Shown here: one piece after another, positions 58,550 to 64,000 of the stretch | How the letters are laid out: each line of letters opens with the position of its first letter | How positions within the stretch are numbered: the stretch's first letter is position 1 | Origin: an uncultured Rhizobiaceae group bacterium | GTDB lineage: Bacteria; Pseudomonadota; Alphaproteobacteria; Rhizobiales; Rhizobiaceae | Reading direction: 5' to 3' | Length of the DNA: 64,000 nt | Assembly (NCBI GenBank): GCA_937930845.1 | Contig: CALHBJ010000007.1 | Span: 1 to 64,000 of the forward strand | Position numbers and translations under genes: made by a program | The notes under the pieces: generated by a model | Databases searched by the model: none | What the model was told of the DNA's origin: nothing | Seen by the model: the letters and a program-made list of their open reading frames with translations, nothing else

Positions 58550-60058
58550 ATGGAAACAGTACTAAAAGCGTTCACCCTTATCGCTGACCCATACACGCTG
58601 GGTGTGATGCTGCTGGCCGCCTTGTTTGGTCTTTTTGTCGGAGCCATTCCGGGCCTGACAGCAACCATGGCAACGGCGTTGCTCATACCCTTCACATTCT
58701 TCATGGACCCGGTTCCAGCCATTGCAGCTATCGTCGCAACAGTCGCCACTGCTATTTTTGCAGGCGACATTCCCGGCGCGTTGCTGCGCATTCCTGGCAC
58801 GCCCGCTTCCGCTGCCTATTGCGATGAAACCTATGCCATGACCAAGAAAGGGCTTGCTGAACGCGCTTTGGGCATCGCTTTGGTGACGTCGGTTATTGGC
58901 GGTCTGACCGGCTCCATCGTGCTGTCCATGAGCGCGCCCGCGCTGGCGGAATTTGCCATCCAGTTTTCCTCTTACGAATATTTCTGGCTCGCCTGTCTGG
59001 GACTTTCCTGTGCGGTTATCATATCGACCGGCTCTACTTTGAAGGGCTTTGTTTCCCTCTTCATTGGTCTGTTCATCGCCACCATTGGTATTGACGGCAC
59101 TGCGGGATTTCCGAGATTCACTTTTGGAAGTGTCGAGCTTATGGGCGGCGTGAGCTTTATTCCGGCAATGATCGGTATGTTCGCCATCTCCGAAGTGCTG
59201 CGGTATGTGGCTTCCAATCGAGCCACCATTGCCGTTCCCCAACAACCGGTGGGCAGCGTTTTCAAGGGTCTCGGCAGTATTCTTTACAAATACAAGATCA
59301 ACATTTTTCGCGGTTCGTCGCTTGGAGCCGTGATCGGCATCCTGCCGGGTGCGGGTGCAGACATCGCCGCATGGATCACCTATGCGATTTCCAAGAAACG
59401 CTCCAAAGAGCCGGAAAAATTTGGAACCGGCCATCCCGAAGGATTGGTTGATGCGGGAGCGGCAAACAACGCAAGTCTGGCAGGGGCCTGGGTGCCCGCC
59501 ATTGTCTTTGGTATTCCCGGCGACTCCATCACTGCTATCGTTATCGGCGTTCTGTACATGAAAGGCATGAACCCTGGACCCATGGTGTTCATTGAACGTC
59601 CCGAACTCATCTATGCCGTTTTCATCGCGTTCTTCATCGCCAATCTCGCACTGCTGCCGCTTGGTTTTGGGGCCATCAAGCTGTCACGCCAAATCCTGAA
59701 AATTCCGCGCCGCGTGTTGATGCCGGTTATTTTGGTTTTTTGCATGGTCGGTGCATTTGCGATCAACAACACGGTTTTCGGTATCACGGTGATGCTCGTG
59801 CTTGGCATCATCGCCTACCTTATGGAAGAAAATGGCTTTCCCGTCGCACCGGCAATTTTGGGCATCGTTCTGGGCAATATGGTGGAAGACAATTTCATGG
59901 CATCCATGATCAAGGCTGATGGCGATCCACTTGGCTTTTTCTCCCGCCCTATCGCAGCAACATTGGGAATATTGACCATTGCGCTCTGGTTGACGCCGCT
60001 TTTGGTCATGGCCTTCAAGAAATATACGAATCGCCAGCGCCAAGAGCGCGCTGTCTAA
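58550..60058 (+). CDS. tctA: Tripartite tricarboxylate transporter large membrane subunit TctA
   Basis: 502 residues with about eleven membrane segments, the sodium-coupled permease of the system. Family repeats are seen: GAIPGLTATMATALLIPFTF near the start, ILPGAGADIAAWITYAISK in the middle, and ANNASLAGAWVPAIVFGIPGDSITAI, split here as motifs. The length is typical. Last gene of the GntR-controlled unit. Confidence 0.95.
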   Translation: METVLKAFTLIADPYTLGVMLLAALFGLFVGAIPGLTATMATALLIPFTFFMDPVPAIAAIVATVATAIFAGDIPGALLRIPGTPASAAYCDETYAMTKKGLAERALGIALVTSVIGGLTGSIVLSMSAPALAEFAIQFSSYEYFWLACLGLSCAVIISTGSTLKGFVSLFIGLFIATIGIDGTAGFPRFTFGSVELMGGVSFIPAMIGMFAISEVLRYVASNRATIAVPQQPVGSVFKGLGSILYKYKINIFRGSSLGAVIGILPGAGADIAAWITYAISKKRSKEPEKFGTGHPEGLVDAGAANNASLAGAWVPAIVFGIPGDSITAIVIGVLYMKGMNPGPMVFIERPELIYAVFIAFFIANLALLPLGFGAIKLSRQILKIPRRVLMPVILVFCMVGAFAINNTVFGITVMLVLGIIAYLMEENGFPVAPAILGIVLGNMVEDNFMASMIKADGDPLGFFSRPIAATLGILTIALWLTPLLVMAFKKYTNRQRQERAV

Positions 60059-60314
60059 CTTGGCAGGAATTTCCGGTTCTCCATTCCCACCGATCAAGGT
60101 CAGCGCGATTTCAATCTAGCCAGAACTGGCTTTCGCAACTCTGGTCCTTCTTTTCAAATACCCGCTTCATTACCAATGTTTCGAAAAACCAGGCACTTTC
60201 TAGTTTTCTTACGATAACTAGACGGGGCCGAATGTCTTATGCGGCTAATATCGAGGTCTTTTTCACGGTGTATGATCTTGGGAGCAGGTCGTCAGCCCGG
60301 CGTGATCTGCGCCA

Positions 60315-60645
60315 TCAGATTGCTTCATAATCGCGCGGCGGGTTCACTATTCTCCCGCAGGCATCGCCCCAATACGAGCCTGGTTTGTCGGTCTCAACGA
60401 GTTCGCCAGCTTTGGTCACGGGACGGAACTTATATTTGAAGCCAATGTTGGCATGCGCCCAGCCAGGACAGGATCGTGTTTTGAGTTACAATCGGTGTTC
60501 CAGAATCTCGGACTTCCCCAATAACATCTCGCAGTATGATCGGCCTTTGCCCGCCGATCAGAAGGGTATCGAGACCCTCTAGACCCGCCTGAGCCAGGGA
60601 AATCAAGGTCCTTGTATCAACAAGGATAAAGCGTGTCTCAGACAT
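60315..60645 (-). pseudogene. PIN-like domain gene, apparently frameshifted
   Basis: From ATG 60645 (GGAG 7 nt upstream) the frame gives FILVDTRTLISLAQAG, RPIILRDVIGEV, and TILSWL, a pattern like the front of PIN nucleases (Asp in VDTRTLIS, acidic DVIGEV). It stops early at 60430. One base skipped near 60450 opens a frame that continues SWLAHANIGFKYKFRP and ends at 60315 (PPRDYEAI), so a +1 frameshift is likely. The start overlaps the 243-residue gene by 8 nt. A truncated but functional 71-residue product is the alternative. The flanking 60059-60314 has no gene that I can support. Confidence 0.5.
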
Positions 60646-61369
60646 CGAGATTCTCCCGGATATGATCGCCAACAATCGGATAGAGATCGTTCAAATATTC
60701 CCAGGCAGCTTTGCAATCGAGATCAGGCAGGTTGCCGCCTATAAGTTCCTGAAGAACACCATATGCATTGCCAAGCAGCCCCCGATTGATGACGCCATAC
60801 TTGCGACCATAGTATCCGTACCAAAATTCGATAAACATCTTGCTGCCGGGATAGTCTCGTTCAGGGTCTCCGGCATGTTTCCAGTCATCCTCAAGCCAGG
60901 GCCAGAAGTCGCAGCGCTCGCGGATGTAATTGACCAGCCAAAGGTTTTCATCAATGCGGTTCTTAACGCTGAAATTTGAGTGTTTCCCGATCTCATGGCG
61001 CGGTTGGTCTTCTTTCAGAAACTCCATCGCTTTTGGATCATCCAGATCATCGATCTGTCCCCAAGCAATCCGGCGCAGCAGAAGATTGGCGCCAAAGAAG
61101 CCGTTCAGGCAGGCTTCAGACAGATTGTTTTCAGCGGCCCACGCATCCCGAAAGGCGTCCAGCTTGTCCAACTCATCTGCGGTTGGCAGCCCCCATTTTC
61201 CCATACGTGTGAAAATTGCTTTTGTCTCAGGATCAGCCTCAAGCGCCCGCGTATAACGCATGATCTGCTCAACCTTTGGCGGCGGCGGGAAAGCGAGCTT
61301 GTCCAAATCATTGTAGGACATCTCAAAAACCTGCTTGTGATCTTTGGGTTCGTAACTTGGTAAAGTCAT
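60638..61369 (-). CDS. Uncharacterised 243-residue protein in the immunity-gene string
   Basis: Family not recognised. Soluble and acidic with many aromatics, no signal peptide and no membrane segment. The middle holds NGFFGANLLLRRIAWGQ and WYGYYGRKYGV and the end NDLYPIVGDHIRENLDV; a helix-rich fold is likely. ATG 61369 overlaps the upstream small gene (ATGA) and its end overlaps the PIN-like gene by 8 nt, so it was kept within the same translated string. Given the Imm11-like neighbours it could be a further immunity protein or an effector domain; this is inference. Confidence 0.75.
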   Translation of the reverse strand: MTLPSYEPKDHKQVFEMSYNDLDKLAFPPPPKVEQIMRYTRALEADPETKAIFTRMGKWGLPTADELDKLDAFRDAWAAENNLSEACLNGFFGANLLLRRIAWGQIDDLDDPKAMEFLKEDQPRHEIGKHSNFSVKNRIDENLWLVNYIRERCDFWPWLEDDWKHAGDPERDYPGSKMFIEFWYGYYGRKYGVINRGLLGNAYGVLQELIGGNLPDLDCKAAWEYLNDLYPIVGDHIRENLDV

Positions 61370-61539
61370 GCCAAGGCCCTCCGACAGACAGGCTGATTGT
61401 CATTCGCTGGCAGTGTGCCAATATGTGTCTTGTTCTTAAAACTGACATCATTTTTTATGATCAGACGCCCTGCCAGCTCATCGGTGTTGCCGTTGAGCGG
61501 CAGGCCGTCCGGGCGACCCTTGTTATTATCTTCTGCCAT
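61366..61539 (-). CDS. Small 57-residue uncharacterised protein
   Basis: From ATG 61539, preceded by GAGGGGGC. Hydrophilic (AEDNNKGRPDGLPLNGNTDELAG), ending PVCRRALA. No recognised domain. It begins 11 nt after the Imm11-like gene and overlaps the 243-residue gene by 4 nt (ATGA). Coding is supported mainly by its position and good ribosome-binding site. Confidence 0.5.
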   Translation of the reverse strand: MAEDNNKGRPDGLPLNGNTDELAGRLIIKNDVSFKNKTHIGTLPANDNQPVCRRALA

Positions 61540-61550
61540 AACTTGCCCCC

Positions 61551-62175
61551 TCAGACCGTCTCGTAATGTCTGGCTTTGTGCCAACCCTTTGGTATGCACT
61601 TCTCCAACGCATCGGCGAATTCGTCGGACATGAAAATGCGCAAACGCGCACCACCATCGCGCCAGATATGCTTACCTGCGACAACATTTTGATGAAAAAC
61701 CATCGGAGTTTGGCGACTTACTTCTCTCCAATATGCCCGCTCACCAATATACCTCACAGAAACGCCTGGATGGTCCAGGACGACGGAATTGAGCATAGTT
61801 TGAATGTTGAGCAGGAAGAATTGTTCGGGGAACTCCCGCCCCGTGCGGGTGTCGCGGAAGGTCAACGGGATGAGTTCATGAACGCCCGGCTCAAATTCCT
61901 CAACAAGATCAGCAAAAGTCTGCTGACCACAGAAATTCTGAAAATTGCTCCAAACCTGCGGCAGTTTATCATGCTTGGTTTCGCTGTTATCGTGGGGGAA
62001 CGGGGCGTCAAAAAAACGGCGATAAGGATATGGTTCACACTTCACCAAGGGATCCTCAAAGAAACGCCGTACATCATCCAAACCAATTTTCTGCCCCGTA
62101 TCCGGATTGATGATTTCGCGATTCCATTCGGGAGGGGGTTCCCAAAGGGATAAGATGGTGTGTTTGAGTTGTCAT
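61551..62175 (-). pseudogene. Imm11 (DUF1629)-like immunity protein B, probable +1 frameshift near its start
   Basis: The body (from about 62160 down) encodes LWEPPPEWNREIINPDTG, then DDVRRFFEDPLV, EPGVHELIPLTFRDTRTGREF and IFMSDEFADALEK, the same layout as its neighbour and as Imm11. That frame has no ATG; its first start-like codon is TTG 62081. However an ATG at 62175 overlaps the upstream stop (ATGA) and runs MTTQTHHLIP before shifting out of frame; dropping one base in the CCCTTTGGG run (about 62140-62148) joins both into about 207 residues. Either a recent mutation or an assembly error. If TTG 62081 is used, 176 residues result. Confidence 0.65.
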
Positions 62176-62873
62176 TGAGCTTGCGCCTTCGCCTTGGCGC
62201 TATAGTACTCATATTGATCTCGCAGTATGGCTTCGAGATGGGGGGGATAGTGTTTGACCATGTCTTCCAGATTATCGTCCATCCAGTCGAGCCAGACGCC
62301 GATCTCGCGGCGTACATTCCACACCTCATCCACTACTTTAACGTTGGAATAGACCCGCATGTTCTTGGTATCGAGAGGCTGCAAACGCTCCCAAAGTTCA
62401 TCGGAAAACACGATCGCATGTGGCCCATGAAAAAGATTTCCCCACAGATGATACCCGGTCACTTCCGACCGACTGAGATAATAGGTCTCGATACTGTGGC
62501 TTTTCAGTCCGTGCAGGGGCTCGCCACTATGAGCTTTCCACCAGTGGCCGTCGAAACCTGACCGCCAGGACAGGACTGCTCCCACCCCCTGACCGGATAA
62601 AAACCAATAATATTGATCTTCGACAGGTGATCCATCCTTGTTGAACATCTCAAGCGGATAGAAATGATGGACACCCGGTTCAAGGTCTTCGATAGCATCC
62701 TTGACCCTTTGATTGGCAAAGGTGCCATGTTCCCCGCCGAAGATAAACTCGGTCATTTTGCGCTTGTTGAAGCGATAAGCTTTCGTGGGGATGCCTCCTC
62801 TAACCCGTTCCTCGTGACTGATGTCGAAGGTAAACTCCGGGGGGCTGATTGCAAATTCTACGTATTTCGGCAT
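62172..62873 (-). CDS. Imm11 (DUF1629)-like immunity protein A
   Basis: 233 residues from ATG 62873. It shares with the next gene the EPGVHHFYPLEMFNKDG segment followed by a YYWFLSGQ strand, SEVTGYHLWG, and AIVFSDELWERLQPL near the end, the pattern of the Imm11/MXAN_0049 immunity family that accompanies polymorphic toxins. No signal peptide. The ATG shares 1 nt with the stop of the upstream 57-residue peptide (TGATG) and its stop overlaps an ATG for protein B. The family assignment is from remembered motifs; the toxin it would neutralise is not present intact. Confidence 0.75.
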   Translation of the reverse strand: MPKYVEFAISPPEFTFDISHEERVRGGIPTKAYRFNKRKMTEFIFGGEHGTFANQRVKDAIEDLEPGVHHFYPLEMFNKDGSPVEDQYYWFLSGQGVGAVLSWRSGFDGHWWKAHSGEPLHGLKSHSIETYYLSRSEVTGYHLWGNLFHGPHAIVFSDELWERLQPLDTKNMRVYSNVKVVDEVWNVRREIGVWLDWMDDNLEDMVKHYPPHLEAILRDQYEYYSAKAKAQAQ

Positions 62874-63046
62874 CAAGAAGCTCTTTCAATCACTACTGTA
62901 TTGTCATTCGCAGCATTACGAACCGCATCTGCAACGGCAAAATCGTTAGACATGGCACCCTCACCATCAGAGATGCCTGCACCATATCCGCGGTTGTATG
63001 CGTCCATTGAAAGAATCGCCAAAAAAAGTTCTTTAGAAATAGTCAC
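62873..63046 (-). pseudogene. 57-residue stump of a hydrolase/toxin gene
   Basis: GTG 63046 with GGAG 8 nt upstream; the frame gives TISKELFLAILSMDAYNRGY, then GAGISDGEGAMSNDF and ends NTVVIERAS. The first 27 residues look like the opening of the large lipase-like alpha/beta hydrolases found in alphaproteobacteria, where the NRGYG motif starts the protein. Here the frame ends after 57 codons, suggesting most of the gene was deleted and its two ends joined. It overlaps the upstream gene by 4 nt (GTGA) and the immunity gene by 1 nt. A genuine short protein is the alternative. Confidence 0.5.
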
Positions 63047-63768
63047 TTCTTTAACTCCGTGGAGAAGGAATTCGCACTTAAGGAATTTGCGAACCGTTTG
63101 TTAGAATCGGCATTTCCAAAGCGGTCGCCATCCAATCGATTTGGCCAAATATCGACCAACCACCCCAACACCTGCTCCAGCGGCCCTTCAGTCACCGGCT
63201 CATCGGTGATCTCCAGCATTATGGCCTTCACCGCATAGCCGGGACCGAAAGTGGCAGCGAGGTTGTCCGGGTCCACGCGCTTCACAGTTTCGGGTTTGGA
63301 AACGTCGTCAAAGGTTACAAGCAGGGGATACTGGAACCTTGGAACTTCAATCACACCCGCCGCACGGCCCTTTTTGGTCGCCACTTCGTCGAACAGACCC
63401 TTATTGATAACCCGTCCTTTGCTTCCCGAAATGCTGGCGGGTGCCACCGAGCCAACATATTCCGAACCACCGGGGCCGCGCAGCAGCGCGAATAAATAAC
63501 GCCCGTTCCCAAGATCCAGAACGACCGCCTCGCCCTTGATCTCAAGATCATATCCCATGCCCTGCGATTTAATTCGGTGCTCCCCCCAATACACCGAAGA
63601 CACCGACGCCCCTTGCACCGGGCCACCAGGTGTTTGCACAGCAATCGTCATCTTTTGCTTCCAGGCGAATACTTCTTTGTGAGGGAAAACGGCCAGCTTA
63701 AGATAGGCCCAAATAAGGAGCCCAATCAGCACAAGCGCAAGAATCCCGAGGAATTTCAGAAATTTCAT
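63043..63768 (-). CDS. Membrane-anchored protein of unknown function
   Basis: 241 residues. A single N-terminal membrane helix (FLKFLGILALVLIGLLIWAYL) without lipobox or clear cleavage site leads to a soluble beta-rich domain beginning KQKMTIAVQTPGGPVQGASVSSVYW, with GNGRYLFALLRG and YPLLVTFDD. Probably periplasmic and tethered. First full gene of the string, preceded by an 18-codon leader and overlapping the next start (GTGA). Its constant place before the hydrolase stump suggests that it served that protein, perhaps as a periplasmic partner. Confidence 0.8.
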   Translation of the reverse strand: MKFLKFLGILALVLIGLLIWAYLKLAVFPHKEVFAWKQKMTIAVQTPGGPVQGASVSSVYWGEHRIKSQGMGYDLEIKGEAVVLDLGNGRYLFALLRGPGGSEYVGSVAPASISGSKGRVINKGLFDEVATKKGRAAGVIEVPRFQYPLLVTFDDVSKPETVKRVDPDNLAATFGPGYAVKAIMLEITDEPVTEGPLEQVLGWLVDIWPNRLDGDRFGNADSNKRFANSLSANSFSTELKK

Positions 63769-63821
63769 ACCAGCGAACCCCGATGTTCTGCGTCTGTCAT
63801 CATCATGAACGACCTTCCCAT
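63765..63821 (-). CDS. 18-residue leader peptide candidate
   Basis: ATG 63821 has a strong GGAGAGGA site 6 nt upstream and encodes MGRSFMMMTDAEHRGSLV, stopping at TGA 63765-63767, which overlaps the ATG of the 241-residue gene (ATGA). The downstream gene itself has no good ribosome-binding site, so translation probably reaches it through this leader. Confidence 0.45.
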   Translation of the reverse strand: MGRSFMMMTDAEHRGSLV

Positions 63822-64000
63822 TTTATTCCTCTCCGTTGCATTGTGTGCGAACAGAAATAACCAGCAGGCCAATATCTGTAGCCGCGTATGATGCAGCATA
63901 GCCGCGCAATCGACTGCTGGCCTTTTGAAAACACGGGATCCGCGCGCAGCTTCACCGCCAGCGCACGGGCCTATACTTCTTTGATATCTGAAAAATGTCG

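Noticed and set aside
61566-62153. 195-codon plus-strand ORF across the second Imm11-like gene
   Set aside because: It is antisense to a frame with clear Imm11-type motifs and has no ribosome-binding site or recognisable domain.
62042-62329. 95-codon minus-strand ORF spanning the junction of the two Imm11-like genes
   Set aside because: It lies in the third frame across both genes, has no ribosome-binding site and no protein-like composition.
63822-64000. Minus-strand frame open from the right edge to 63765
   Set aside because: The upstream part has no start and no protein-like pattern; only the last 18 codons have a ribosome-binding site, so only those are reported.

Overview
The window looks like a chromosomal segment of an alphaproteobacterium, most likely Hyphomicrobiales (Rhizobiales). 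The clearest pointers are the block ftsY - ccmABCDG - yciB - acnA, an rplS with a long Ala/Glu-rich tail, a DUF2794 gene, and pyruvate carboxylase. A hexameric tyrosine-coordinated heme protein and several uptake and catabolic operons for methylated amines, sugars and carboxylates suggest a free-living, probably marine or host-associated heterotroph. This assignment rests on gene content; no rRNA or tRNA gene was seen.

Layout. 1-4.7 kb: 3' part of ftsY (with a striking Pro-Glu hexanucleotide repeat at the window edge), the cytochrome c maturation genes ccmA, B, C, D and G, and convergent yciB. 4.9-13.7 kb: acnA, a DUF1223 gene, a candidate structured small RNA on the minus strand, a DUF2794 gene, trmD, rplS, leuB, a DUF4174 gene and a nitroreductase. 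13.9-22.8 kb: a regulated cluster (XRE-cupin regulator, two GcvT-type FAD demethylases, a homocysteine methyltransferase-like protein, a PEP mutase-like protein and a non-pyrrolysine MttB-like methyltransferase) that fits stepwise demethylation of betaines and methylglycines. 22.9-27.1 kb: pyc and a coupled SDR. 27.1-29.1 kb: an unusual serine protease-nuclease fusion. 29.3-34.4 kb: a TesA-like esterase, its divergent ABC exporter pair, and a Bax inhibitor-1 family protein.

34.5-48.3 kb is sugar and carbonyl metabolism: a DUF1479 oxygenase-like protein, then a long minus-strand operon (binding protein, two permeases, ATPase, DUF4432 protein, zinc alcohol dehydrogenase, aldolase-like protein, PfkB kinase) for an unidentified sugar or polyol. 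Plus-strand sterol desaturase, aldo/keto reductase and amidohydrolase genes follow. 48.4-55.1 kb: the small heme protein and the TamA/TamB outer-membrane assembly pair. 55.2-60.1 kb: a GntR regulator diverging from an SDR and a tripartite tricarboxylate transporter (TctC, B, A), with a dyad operator inside the promoter.

60.3-63.8 kb is the least ordinary part: a minus-strand string of seven ORFs, nearly all joined by 1-8 nt overlaps. It begins with a short leader peptide and a membrane-anchored protein. A 57-residue peptide follows that looks like the stump of a larger hydrolase or toxin, then two Imm11 (DUF1629)-like immunity proteins (the second apparently frameshifted), two unrecognised genes, and a PIN-like gene that also appears frameshifted. 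It reads as a decaying toxin-immunity island.
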